From Stomorhina lunata (Eukaryota > Arthropoda > Insecta > Diptera > Rhiniidae), in assembly GCA_933228675.1 (NCBI GenBank), contig OW121741.1, positions 41,774,580 through 41,838,579 of the forward strand: 64,000 nucleotides of DNA. Direction: 5' to 3'. Below the pieces are notes generated by a model. That model did not search any database, had not been told where the DNA came from, and saw only the letters and a program-made list of their open reading frames with translations. The first letter of the stretch is position 1; every line of letters begins with the position of its first letter. Below, piece by piece: positions 38,635 through 51,562 of the stretch. A program made the translations under genes and the position numbers.

Positions 38635-39937
38635 ATGGGTGTTTTTTTAGAGGTATAGAAATTCGAATTGAAATAAAACACAAGAAAATCGTTTTAATGT
38701 CCATCAATTTGGTTTTATTGGAAGGATAATTTTATGCCATTAATGTTTAAATATGATTTCGGGCATGTGGCCGCCGCGGCTGGCTCGAAAAAAGCCAATT
38801 CTACAGGTCCAATTTTCAACTACTTTTTCGAGCATATGGGGCCGTATGTTGGCAATAACGCCACGAATGTTGGCTTCAAAGTCCCCTAACGTTTCTGGTT
38901 TGTTGGCGTAGACGAGCGACTTCACATATTCCCAAAGAAAATAATCCAATGGTGTCAAATCGCACGATTTTGGTGGCCAATTGACAGGTCCATTCCGCGA
39001 AATTATGCGCTCATCGAATGTTTCCTTCAATAAATCAATTGTGACGTGCTCTGTGTGGCATGTAGCGCCGTCTTGTTGGAACCACAACTCATCCACATTC
39101 ATGCCATCCAATTGGGGAACAAAATAGTCGGTTATCATGGCTCTATACCGGTCTCCATTTATGGTAACTGACTCTCCAGCATTATTTCGGAAGAAGTATG
39201 GCCCAATGACTCCACCAGCCCATAGAGCACACCAAACAGTCAGTTTTTGTGGATGCTATGGCGTCTCAAGGGTCTCATGTGGATTCTCTTCACTCCAAAT
39301 GCGGAAATTTTGCTTGTTGGCGTAGCCATTCAACCAAAAATGAGCCTCATCACTGAACAAAATTTTGCGATGAAAATCAGCATCGAGATCAATCTCATTT
39401 TCGGCCCATACACCAAAATCACGACGCATTGCATGGTCTCGCGGCTTTAATTCTTGCACAAGCTGGATCTTGTAAGGTCGCAAGCCAAGATCTTTGCGCA
39501 AAATCTTCCATAAAGTTGATGGACAAAGCTCCAATTGCTGTGCACGGTGGCGAATCGATTCATTCGGGTCCTCTTCAACACTTTGCTCTACAGCGGCAAT
39601 TGTTTCTTCGGTGCGCACTGTTCGACGTCGCTGCGGATGCGTATTATCACATAGAGTAAACGTAGTGCGAAAACGATCCATGGTTAACCGAATTAATTGC
39701 TCTGATGGACGATTATGTCGACCATAAAATGGACGGAGCTTGCGGTAAACTTCGCGAACTGAACCATTATTTTCGAAATAAATTTGCACGATTTGCAAGC
39801 GTTGTTCTTTTGTCAACCTGTTCATGATGAAATGGCAAACCAAACTAAATATTAATCACTTGACAGCTGACAAAATGGCCGCCAGTTAAAAAAGTGATGC
39901 CAACTTAGAGTTCTATACCTCAATAAAAAACACCCGA
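38635..39937 (-). mobile_element. DD41D (rosa-type) mariner, copy 3, 1,303 bp
   Basis: Both ends are present (ATGGGTGTTTTTTTAGAGGT at the left; TCGGGTGTTTTTTATTGAGG reversed at the right), flanked by TA at 38633-38634 and 39938-39939. It has the same length as copy 1. Intact ends mean it could still be moved by transposase from another copy although its own gene is broken. Confidence 0.9.
38740..39843 (-). pseudogene. DD41D transposase with one in-frame stop
   Basis: The frame keeps register over the full 367 codons but is cut by a TAG (complement of 39256-39258) after ...ENPHETLETP, where the other copies have Leu (TTA). Past the stop it continues HPQKLTVWCALWAGGVIG through FFRASRGGHMPEIIFKH. 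D residues of the catalytic triad are unchanged (SDEAHFW, WFQQDGATCH, CDLTPLDYFLWEY). Only this nonsense change obviously inactivates it, so the copy died recently. Confidence 0.9.
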
Positions 39938-39939
39938 TA

Positions 39940-40808
39940 TGAGAAAAAAGGACCCCAACTTCATTTGCAGCAAAAAGCATAGAATCTGCGGTTTAACCAG
40001 CCATAGTCGTATTGTAAATTATTGTTTTATAACCGACCATATACGACATACTGCAGTAGACCATAAAATTTATATTAACTCTATTTTTTATAGCCCAAAC
40101 TCTAAAGTACAAACATACTTCTCTATTTAAATATAACTAAAAACAAATTATGATAAAAATCATACTGCATTACCAACAATATGCAGATAATAAAAGACTA
40201 AAATTTGTCGTAAAAAAATAAACTATATATTTTTTTTATATATAAAAATTTATGAAAATTTTTTGTTTAAAATTCTTCTTTCATACTCATACGGAGATGC
40301 TTGAATTCAAATGTGTTCAAATGTAATTTTCTTATCTTGTATAAAAATGACAAAAATCTGCACAGACTGACCATGAAGTAAAAATTAATGAACGATGTTT
40401 TACTATTTTCCTTTTTACTATACGAGTCTTCTACATATTCCCCCCACTACAAAGTTTTTACGTTATTTGCCACGATTCTTGGTTGCAATGTCAAATTACA
40501 GAGAGTTCGAAAAAAATTTGTACATACATACATTCAGTTCTCATTCTCTACTTTTTGGCGTCACAGCCGTTTTTTCAATGTCAGCAGAATAATGTCTGAC
40601 AATGAAGACATACTTTTAATGCTGACATTAACCCACTCCGAGATTTGTCTCTGTTGCTATTGTTGAATTTGTGCACTCTATAATTGGTAATTGTTCTTTG
40701 ATAGAAAATATTGTTTTTTTTTCTTTTTCAGAAGTTTATTAATTTTTTTGTAAGTTTATTCAAGATACTTCTGTTACCTTTTTGGAGAAGGTGGTCCACT
40801 TAAGCTTT
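39940..40808. other. Apparently unique DNA
   Basis: A plus-strand frame of 92 codons (40388-40666) has no recognisable domain. No repeats were identified until family A begins. Confidence 0.45.
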
Positions 40809-42342
40809 TTATACCCTTCACCACTATAGGTGGAAGGGATATCGACGCTTTATATTCAAAAAGTGCTATCTACATTTTCGACCAAAATGGTTTTTAATGG
40901 AAACGTGTTCCTTGGCTTATTTGTCATATGTTATATAAATTTTAAGGAAGAAAAATAATTTTAAAACATTTTTTTTTATAAATTGTGTTTGTGCTATCTA
41001 CACATAATCAAAAAATAGTGCTATCTAAAAAAAATGTTTGTGGAAATAATAACAATTGTTATAAAATATACATTGTAATTTGTGATAAACCAACAAATAG
41101 AACACAATTCCCTGCAACGTACTGTAATCATGGATTTCTAAGATATACTCGGCCTTTGATCTTAACAGATTGTAAATAAACGTCATATAAGAAAGAGAGT
41201 ACCCTGAATTCTATTGACATATTTATAATAAACCTTGTTTTATTCAAAAAACTTGTTATTTTAATTAAAATTCGTGATATTTTGATAAAAGTTTCAATTT
41301 TCGTTATATTTTATTTTTTTCTTGTTAAAATAATGCTATCTACTTGCTTTAGTACTTGAAACGATCAAATTTTAACTCGTAAAAAGTGCTATCTACTATA
41401 GAACCGAAAATATAAGGAGTTAATAAAAAAACTTAATTTTTACAAGATCTTAGCCCCAATTTGTATGGTATTGTAAAACAAAGTTTATTTATTTCTCTTA
41501 TAGTTAATGACAAAAACAGTTTTTTCCCTCTCCTGTAAAATTGTGAATTTGTAGATAGCACTTTTTGAATATAAACCCTCGATATTATAAGTTTGGGCTG
41601 ATGTATGTAACGCATAGAAATATTTGTCTTAGACCCACCTTTTAGTATACCAATAGGCTTAGAATCACTTTCTGAGTCGATTTAGCGATGTCAGTCCGTC
41701 CGTCCGACTGTCTGGACGGCTGGTTGGACCCCCATGTAAACCATATAATCAAAGTGCAGGTCGCAATTCTAAAGATAATTTGATGAAATTTGGCACAGAT
41801 CATTTTTTTCATAGTGGGACTATAACTATTGAAATTCATCAAAATCGGTTCATTATTTATGGTACCTCCCATAGGTCCCACTTCCCGGAATTAATATATT
41901 GGCCACAAATATTAATATTTTTTCATGAAATTTAAAGCAGATACTGCTTATGTAATCTTAAATCACTGTATTAATTTTCATTGAAATAGGTTCACATTTG
42001 ACCATAGCTCCCATACAAACTCTTCTGTCAAAACGCACTAAATGAGACAGAAATCACTAAAACGCTTGTAAATCTGAAGATAAAGGGAATTTTAAATTTA
42101 TTTTTTGCATACATAATTCTTGTAATCAATTTTACAAATTTCGACATAATCGGTCCACATTTGACCTTAGCTCTCATATAAGTCTAAATGACAGAAACAA
42201 CTTAAATATATAAGTTTTGAGAAAATGTTTGTATGATGGCAAAATTCAAAAAATATTTGTCTTTATATAGGAAAAAGAATACCTTTGACATTAGTGGTGA
42301 AGGGTGTCGTATGGTCGCGCTTGACCGACCTTAGCACTTTTT
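40809..42342 (+). mobile_element. Family A HINE, interrupted, 3' tip degraded
   Basis: The 5' end is TATACCCTTCACCACTATAG. The 3' part has gtggtgaagggtgtc, a damaged hairpin (ggtcgcgcttgaccgac) and ttagcacttttttg in place of the usual cttacttg end. A separate inverted-repeat element occupies 40845-41578 near its left end. The GTCY tract lies near 41694 (gtccgtccgtccgactgtctgg). Confidence 0.78.
40845..41578. mobile_element. 734-bp TIR element with six GTGCTATCTA-type motifs
   Basis: The outer ends are inverted repeats: TTTATATTCAAAAAGTGCTA (left) matches the reverse strand of the right end, continuing into TCTACA. TCGA flanks both sides (40841-40844 and 41579-41582) as a possible 4-bp target duplication in family A. 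The decamer GTGCTATCTA or a one-base variant recurs at 40862, 40991, 41018, 41333, 41386 and, inverted, near 41551. Such repeated subterminal motifs often bind transposase. No gene is present and the superfamily is unknown. Confidence 0.7.
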
Positions 42343-43560
<1,218 letters not shown>

Positions 43561-44260
43561 GAAGTACCTCTAGGAGTCTACGGATTTAAATACAAATTAG
43601 TACAGTTCTTTCTTGGATCAACTAATAGGCATGTGACGAATTTCACTAAATTTTATTGAGAAGTTTGCCTTATTCATTGAAAATAAAAATACATGAAAAA
43701 AATATGGGTCCAAGGCAGGCACCCCAAGAAGTCAACGGATATTAACCAAAATTAGTAGAGATCTTTATTGAATCGAGGGATAAAAGTGTGCCGAATTTGA
43801 TCAAATTCTATTGAAGATTGCGGGTAATACATTGAAAAGGAAAATAAGTGAAAAAATGGGGGTCCAAGGGAGGTACCCCAAGAAGTCGACGGATATCAAC
43901 CAAATTAGTAGAGCTCTTTCTTGGATCAAAAAATAAAAGTGTGCCGAATTTTATCAAATTCTATTGAAAATTGCGGGTAATACATTGAGAAGGAAAATAA
44001 GTGAAAAAATGGGGGTCCAAGGGAGTAAACCCAAGGAATTAAAGGATTTCAAATAAAACTAGTGAAGCTCTTTTTTGGGTCAAATGATAGAGTTGTGCCG
44101 ATTTTTATGAAATTCTGGTGCGGGTTGTACATTGAGAAGAAAAATAAGTGAAAAAATGGGGGTCCAAGGGAGGTACCCGAAGGAGTAGACGGATTTCAAA
44201 GTTTTTTTGATTTTTTCTTATCTATATAAAATTAAATAAGTGTGCCAAATTTCATCGTTG
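43561..44260. repeat. Diverged ~153-bp tandem repeat, four to five units
   Basis: The landmark 'gggtccaagg' recurs near 43706, 43859, 44013 and 44160. Each unit continues with 'taccccaagaagtcgacgga', 'tagtagagctcttt', 'aagtgtgccgaatttgatc' and 'aaaataagtgaaaaaatggg'. A weaker unit starts near 43561. The two middle units are the most alike. Confidence 0.85.
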
Positions 44261-44439
44261 TAGGATCACTCCTTCTATTTTTTGCAGTTAGATGTATGAA
44301 GAGATATCACTGTGCGGTGCTCCAGTAGTCGAGAAGCTCCAAAATATACTTTAAAGCACCAGCTCACATATGAAAGCTGTATTTTATATTCGATCTGATA
44401 AAGATGGTAGATATTCTAAAGATAATTATAATCATTATA

Positions 44440-44720
44440 ATCACCAGCAATAAAGATTTCACTCCTGGGACAACTCTCGAGGATCTTCGAAATGGAATCG
44501 GAAACAGCATCGAAGCCAGATAATGTTGTGTCCCTTTCCGCGTTTGGTCTTCTGTATAGAAAGTAGAAACCCAGAGACAGCTAAGTTCGGCATCATGCTA
44601 CCTAATGATTGCTGGCACTAATACGCAATATCATCGCAAATGTACATTACAATGCCCCTGTTAAAGCTAAAATGGATGAGAAGTGGTCGCCAGGTATGTG
44701 AAAACCCTGTGGATTTGAAA
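44440..44720 (-). pseudogene. Non-LTR retrotransposon endonuclease fragment
   Basis: The minus strand reads RGIVMYICDDIAY (about 44670), then NLAVSGFLLS, then RPNAERDTTLSGFDAVSD and SISKILESCPRSEIFIAGD ending near 44440. The order (surface strand GIV.Y...DI, LYRRPN, then AGD just before the GDFN core) is that of LINE AP-type endonucleases. Stops and frame changes separate the pieces, so it is dead. It covers a more N-terminal part of the domain than the fragment at 28.5-29.0 kb. Confidence 0.75.
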
Positions 44721-45945
44721 ATACCTGGGGGTCAAATAACGAGAAAACATCCGCTCTATGGAGACAAATAAATAAATAAATAAATAAGAAATTGATATTG
44801 GCAAATAGAAAAACTAAAAAAAGATTGTCTTTTACAATGAAAATTTCTGCGTGTCTATTTTCAGCTGATTTGTAAATGGATTGCCACATATAAATTTTCT
44901 TGGGGAATTGCTTATTTATCCGGTATTCTTCCTAAACATTGTATCTTTCACCCGTAACATACGTTTTGGTATCCATTAACAACAAACGTATTTTTTCATA
45001 AAATTTGATTTCAAGTTTTTCGCTCTAAGTTATTAAATAATGCGAGGAAGAACCTTCAAAATTTGAAATGAACAAGCTTTCCACGAACCTAAGTGCGTCA
45101 GAATACGATGAGACACTAGTATCTTTCAGATGCTATCCTGGCTTCAGAAGCTCTACATCCCGTGTATCTTTGCTAGATTTTGTGATAAAGATATTATCCA
45201 GGTTTTCTCCTAATGCAAAGAGTTATGTTGAAACTAGTCAAATAGCTTATGGAAAGGGAGAAGTGTTGGAAAACATTTGGTGTCAACTTTTCTGCATTTT
45301 AAGTGGGAAGAAGATAATTCCACATACGGTCAGTGCCACCACAAATAGTATCACAGCTACAATAATAACAAAAATGTTCCAGTGAATCAATAGATTTGAA
45401 TATCCTACCGTCACCGCTGAGTCCTTTCGCCTTCCTCTTGTATGCAGTCAAGAAGCTCCAAAATGTACTTTAAAGCTATGTTCCTTACTTGAAAGAGGTG
45501 TATTCCATTTTCAATCGGAGGTAACTAAAATCTACCCACGAAACTTGGAAAATATGTTCAGTCCACCGAACATTACAATAGGTTCGCATACCCAAAACAT
45601 CAAGATCGTCTGGTTCGCCAATATTTATATCATCCATGAATAAGTATAAAGCAACATGATTGCATTCGCGCTTGTATGTTAACACAAAATATTAGGTATT
45701 ATTTACCACATTTTATTAACATTGGATTAAGACTCAGGAGATAGCTCTTACTTGTGCATAGCATTGTAAAGGAACTGAGGAAAAAGGTTATAGAAAATGG
45801 GTATCGAGGAAGCAGTGTTTATGGATTGAAAGTTTCTTTTTGCGTTTGTCTATTTTAGTTACTCCTGATGTACTAATCTACTATCGATGAATATTAGGCT
45901 CACGGGATGTTGGAGGTGACTGAATACTCCAAAATCCAATTCGTT
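44721..45945. other. Decayed repeat DNA, probably LINE-related in part
   Basis: 'gaagctccaaaatgtacttt' near 45450 repeats a block near 44332 ('gaagctccaaaatatacttt'), so two pieces of one repeat flank this stretch. The frames at 45068-45385 (plus) and 45485-45685 (minus) match no domain I recognise. Confidence 0.4.
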
Positions 45946-46215
45946 TTTTTAAATTTCTCATTTTTATTTGAAAATTTCTCAATTTGATTTGAATATTTCT
46001 CAATTTCATTTGGAAATTTCTCAACTTCAACTGAAAATTTCCAATTTTATTCGGAGTTTTCTCAATATCAAATGGAAATTCTTAACTTATTTGAAATTTT
46101 CTCCACTTCAGCCGAAACTTCTGAATTTTATTTGGAATTTTCCTAAAATTAACCTCAAATTCTCAATTTTATTTAGAATTTTCTTAATTTCATTTGTAAT
46201 GTTCTCAGTTTTAAC
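45946..46215. repeat. Degenerate ~27-30-bp minisatellite
   Basis: A unit like 'aaatttctcaatttcatttgg' repeats about nine times with substitutions and small indels. Because 27 is a multiple of three, an 88-codon frame (45968-46234) runs through with a repetitive product (KISQFDLNISQFHLEISQ...). This is judged a by-product of the repeat and not a gene. Confidence 0.8.
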
Positions 46216-46311
46216 TAAAAATGGCGCAAAGTAACCCTGCTTGATAAAGCGAGAAGATACAACGGAGTTTTTTAAAATTTATCTGCTGTTACTAGTACAA
46301 TCGCAAATTTT

Positions 46312-46400
46312 CATATGGGGCTCGAACCCAGGCACAATTTGTTATATTAGCGGTTGGTAGACGACATGCTAACCATTTAAGCCACAACACTCATTATCTG
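46312..46400 (-). repeat. tRNA-like/SINE-head remnant
   Basis: The minus strand has an A-box-like TGGCTTAAATGGTTAGCA and a B-box GGGTTCGAGCCCC about 55 bases later, followed by an A-rich stretch. An acceptor stem cannot be drawn, so a pseudo-tRNA or SINE head is more likely than an active tRNA gene. It is a different type from the module in family C. Confidence 0.55.
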
Positions 46401-46689
46401 GAGTAGCGATCCAGTACCTGGTGTTATTACATAAAATTCTAAATGCTTTCTTTGGAATAAACATATTCATCCCCCGCGTTATCACATTTACGACCAATTT
46501 TGCTTTGCCATTGAGATTATTGTCGATAAGACATAGTTTCCAATTAAATTGCCTTAAACTCTCGTTTAGATCATCTCAACATGCTTTTTTGTAAATAAGT
46601 CTCACGATTTTCCTAGTGGGAAATGAATGTCTGAAACCGAGAAAAATATAGAAATGATACAGTGATCCTTGTTATCGAGAAGTGTACAA

Positions 46690-47037
46690 AGTTAAAAAAA
46701 CCTGGGGCCAAATTACGGCATTCGATATCGATCGAAATCCTAGATATTTTCAAAACATTTGTATATCATACTTTAAGGATAATCAAAATTATTTAAAAGA
46801 TGCACAGTTTACTATATTTTATTGAAGTTATATGCCAAAAGATGAACAATAGTAAAAGAGTTTTAATTGAACAATATATATTTTTAAAAACGAGTCCAAA
46901 TGGATACCAAATTTCAATAAACTTTTTGCATCGAAGTAACTTTGAACATCCCTAAAATATACTTCACAATATTCGCTTAAAAGTCTGAGTTTTCGATCGA
47001 TATCGAATGCGGTAATTTGGCCCCTGGTTAAGGGTAT
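46690..47037. mobile_element. ~350-bp MITE with GGGGCC ends, possible TTAA site
   Basis: The left end CCTGGGGCCAAATTACGGCA continues with TTCGATATCGATCGAAA; the right end is its near-perfect inverted copy (CCAGGGGCCAAATTACCGCA on the reverse strand). TTAA lies just outside both ends (near 46692 and 47032), which would suit a piggyBac-like target. A few extra A residues on the left make this tentative. No gene is inside. Confidence 0.65.
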
Positions 47038-49328
47038 TGTTTTAGTATACTTCAACGTCCAAGATGTCGGTTGTTTAATTCGATTATTGCACAATGTGGC
47101 TGTTGTAGTAATAGCGTGATCTGTAATAAAATATTTAAGATGTGTCACTAATGTTTTCCACAACCTGGGGATACCCTAGGCTACCCTCGTTCAACTGACG
47201 AGCTGCTTCAATAGACTGAGTCCATGGGAAATCTGGAATTTGGAGGTTCAAATTTGTTGCGCATTTGGGAAAGGTTTTGGGTGTCATTTGGTTTTTCTCA
47301 CATAATGGCAGGTGTTTAAAATTGTAGGATTAATTCTTGACCAGTAGGAATTAAGTCTTAAGTAATGTTCAGAATTCCTTGCGTATTGCTCTCGGCCTCT
47401 GCAATAGGTGGTGTATGACTACCAAGTACAACATTCATCTGCTAACTTGTTATCCTCGAGACTATCATATTCTTATGAATGTCTTCCTAAGCTACTTTGT
47501 ATGATGTGATATTGAGTATGTGCATGGTATGTCGTCTAATATCATTTTCTAATTTCGTTAGAAGGTGGCTTTTATGTTATCCCAGAAGCAACAGCCTTTG
47601 GAGAATTTGGCTTCGATCCTTAAGCTGAAGGACCAGAAGGGATGACAGTTGTAAGCAGCCTGTTACTGTCTTCAGGTGTACATTTTGACAGGTCAGTAAC
47701 TTTTTTAAACGAAGTATCGCTCACATTCGTATAATGATATTGTTGGCGGTGAACAACTTAACATTTTGTATATCTGGAATATCTGTGCCAATAGGAATGC
47801 TGAAAAGACTGTAAACTTTGTAAAGTAGCGATAATTAAAATTGCTATTGCCTTAAATTAAAAACTGAGTTCAAGTTAAATATACTTCAGTTGTACGAGTA
47901 TATTAGATGTTCCTGCGAAATCACAACAGATTGTGAGATGTTTGTCTAGGAAGTCGATGTCATGTCAGTTTAGGTTTTCAAATTAAAGAAGAACAAAAAA
48001 TTAAAAACAGCAAAAACAACTTTTTGCAACTGACAAAGTGTAAACCGCGAAGCGTTTTAATGTCACTTCATTTGACATAAAGAAACTTTCATTCACTCGT
48101 TCATTCAATTTAAAAATAAATTTACACTCTTAAAATAAAAACATAAAGATACGAGCATAAACCATGAAGTAATTGTGTAAAATGGTGTAAGTAATGTAAC
48201 AAATGTGTGTATGAGAAAGAATAAGGACTAATTAAAAATGGCAAATTTGCTAAAAGTTTTCTAAATTCTACGAGCATGTGAGTTAAATTGATTAAAAATT
48301 TAAAGAAAATTTATTTTTAAAATCAACACAAGCTAACTTTTAAAATTCGCTAATTTTTTATGTGTTTTTGCTAATATTTGAGGAAGGGAAAATGTAAAAG
48401 AATAAAGTTAAAATTTTATTAGCTGACGACTGCTTATTGTCAACAAATTATAAATGAATTTCAAAGTAGCTGAAAAAAAGACACAAAAATATGCTTTACC
48501 CTAGTCGGAAAAAAAAGTTGCAAATTTCTTTTAGCTAATCAGCCGATTTGCTTTTTATTCGTTTTTTTTTTTCATTTCTTTGTGTATTTTTAACTTGTTC
48601 CTGAATCCTGGCTGCAGACTCCACTTAAATTGTACAACAAACAAGTTGTAAATCAAAATGTTTCCGTTTCAATTTTCTTTTTAATTTTTTTTTTGCTTTC
48701 TTATGGTTAGAAAAATTTGCTTATTTCTCAATTTCTTTTTATGTATATTTTTTCCGTCTTATTTTTTATATCCTCGAATTATCCTGTTTGCTTTTTGTAG
48801 ATTGTCTGGTAATCAGACGACAAAAAAAGAAGTTGCCAGATTTTAAGTTACCAGGCAAGCTCGACGTCAAAAATGCTAACTAAAAATTACCTGAAGAAAA
48901 GCATTAAGTTCCAAAAGCAACTGATTAGCAAATAAGCTATCAATTTTAATAATAGACTATGTTTGGGTAATAGGTTAGTAATTTATAATATCGATATAAA
49001 TTTTATATACAATAAATAAATTTTATATACGATATACATTTTATATACAATAAAAACGAGAGGGCAATGAAAACCCAGCAACATTGCGAAAATTCTTCTG
49101 TTAACTCTTCCAGGTTTGGTGGTTAGTTATAAAACCACTTATTATTTCTTCGTCAAAACTTATTTCGTGCCACCTATTGATAATTTATTACATTTATGAA
49201 GCCTCCGTTAATCATTTGTTGCGAGACTTTGTAGCTAGAGTGCACTGGTTAAATTTTGATCTTTATTTAAGCTCGGGAAACCTTTTAATTTTTTTAACAG
49301 TTCAGATATGATTGAAATGAAGATTCAA
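47038..49328. other. Longest apparently unique stretch
   Basis: About 2.3 kb without a recognised repeat end. It is slightly less AT-rich at 47.1-47.7 kb. No ORF of convincing composition and no splice-bounded exon was recognised. It could be intronic or intergenic host DNA. Confidence 0.4.
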
Positions 49329-50656
49329 ACAAGTAAGAGTATTATATTCGGCTGTGCCGAATCTTATATACCCACCATCAGTTGTGTTAAATTTAGAAAA
49401 ATATCCCATATATCTACGAGGGTGCATCTAATTCAAAATGTGGACCAAATGTGAAAAACAATTGTTACGCTAGTAGGTATTGCTGGTAAAATATTTGGAA
49501 TAACTTCGGTTGCAGTAACTTTATAGTTCAACATTCAAAAGTGTGTAAATGGTTTCCCTAGTATTTATTTACTTTGAAAAATTCGTTATCGTAACCGGGT
49601 ATGGTTTTACATTAACAAGTTGTTAAATACTTTTCGTTTAGCTAAATATTTAGTTAGGATAAATAAGTTGATAGTAATACGACAGGTCCATATATTTTGC
49701 TAGGAGTTCCTTATGCATCTACCATATACATAATCTTAATACGCTGCTTGTACCTTCGAATCTATTTGATTGTAGATATAAAAGAGGGGATGCAATATAC
49801 ATATATATATATTAGAATTATAGCCAAATGTTGACCGATTGTAACAAAATTTCACACACTGGCTGGTATTTATATAGAGCTTATTTTTGCAAAATTTAGT
49901 GGCAATAGCTGTCACAGTTTCTAAAGCTTTTAACTGGTCCTTGCTAAATATTTTTTGGTTTCCGGGAATGTTTTTTATATGAAAGCTATAGTCAAATATG
50001 GACCGATTCCTATAACATTTGATATACTGACAAAGACTTCTTTATTCTAAATTTAGTCGTCATAGATATTACAATTGTACTCAATTTATCAGCATTCATG
50101 TGTTTCCCGAGGCGGGGTTATATGGGAGCTCTAACTAAATGTGAACCGATTTCGCCCATTTTAAGTACACAACTTCTATAACATATCGAAAATATTTTGA
50201 AATATTTTGTCTTTTTAGCTCTTGTAGTTATGGAGCTAAATATCTAAGGGACAGACGGAGATAAACCCCCTTTTCTTTTTGTATTTTTTGTTTCCATAAG
50301 TTTTTTATATGGGAGCTATGGTCAAATGGTGACAAAACTTTGCGCACTTGCTGGCATTGACATAAGACTTGATTGTGCTACATTAAGTGGTTATAACTGT
50401 ATAAGCGATTAGCCTAGGCGAGTATATACGAGAGTTATGGACAAATGTTAACCGATTTTGCCCAATTTCAATACCAAAATTTTCTTCGAAATGAAGAATG
50501 TTTTTACTAAGTTTCAGTGATTTAGCTTTTTTTTCGTTTAGGCGTTATCGTTATTTTAACAGACAGACAGATGGACATCACTCGTCTTAGATTTTATAAG
50601 GATTCAGAATATATACAAACGGAATGACAATCTCAATCTTTTTGATGGTGGGTATA
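49329..50656 (-). mobile_element. Family B HINE, minus strand, internally deleted
   Basis: The 3' end is at the left (ACAAGTAAGAGTATTATATT, hairpin ATTCGGC-tgt-GCCGAAT) and the 5' end is at the right (gatggtgggtata reversed). It belongs to the 'aagcagc' subfamily (near 49750) and shows that subfamily unsplit by an inner copy. A deletion near 50400 removes one module and shortens the 5' region. Confidence 0.8.
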
Positions 50657-50789
50657 AAAATCGTGTCGTACGCCAGGGCTGTACAATATATCATTTACTT
50701 TCGATCACGGATCTTAAAAAGGTATGAAAGCTGGCCGCTATCCAAACTGATAGTGACTTGGAATACGTCGGCGATGTAGTTCTTCTAGC

Positions 50790-51500
50790 AATCAGTGGGT
50801 GATGTAGGAATGTTGAATACCAAACATCAGTTCTAATTGGTCTTAAATTGGTAATCCCAGGCATAAATGTTTTTTTTTTGTATTGGACCAACACTAAGGA
50901 GATGATTTCTACATATGCACATGGATGGAACTAGGAAAAATGTTTGTGGGAATGAGGACATAGGGAGTAGTAACTCCCGTTAATGTAGTAAGCTAACATG
51001 TGCCACGAGTTCTCCCATAAGAACAATAAAACATGGGTTAAAACGTCGGTCTAGTAACCCACTTTTGGAAAAAATAATTTAACTAAGTCAATTTTATATA
51101 AAAACTTAAATAAATAGGTACGTGTGTTTAAAAATAATTTAAAAACTTGTTTATTAAATGCATAAAATATTTACGAAAAATCGTATAGAATAATTTTTCC
51201 AAAAAATTACAACAAAGCAAGAAAAATCAGATAGAAACAAAGTTTTGATCTGGGATATAAGAATAAAATTGTATATGTAAATTAGAAGCTAGTAAGTTTT
51301 CAACATATGAAGTGGCTCAGTGAAAGAGTCTTCGCCTGGCAGTTTTAGGGAGCTGAATTCAAGCCCCCAACAAAATAGTTTTTATTGTTTTCTAAGTGCT
51401 TACCCAAGTCCCTATTTGGTAAGTACTTTCCTCCAATGACATCACCTTGTTAATGTAATGACTCTTTTATGACTCGTCCTCCGTACAAATAAACTAAGTG
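50790..51500 (+). mobile_element. Family C fragment with tRNA-like module
   Basis: It follows the middle of family C: 'gatgttgaataccaaacatc', 'taagctaacatgtgcc', the 'aaaacttaaataaa' region, the tRNA-like module at about 51308-51375 (with changed A- and B-boxes) and 'gcttacccaagtc'. The LINE-like tail is deleted relative to the 9-kb copy. Both inverted ends are missing. Confidence 0.65.
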
Positions 51501-51562
51501 TTGAACGACATACAATATTTTGAAAGTGTCTCAAGAGGAATGAAAAAAATTTCTATTGATTA

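Noticed and set aside
46312..46400. Functional tRNA gene on the minus strand
   Set aside because: Promoter boxes are present, but no acceptor stem can be drawn.
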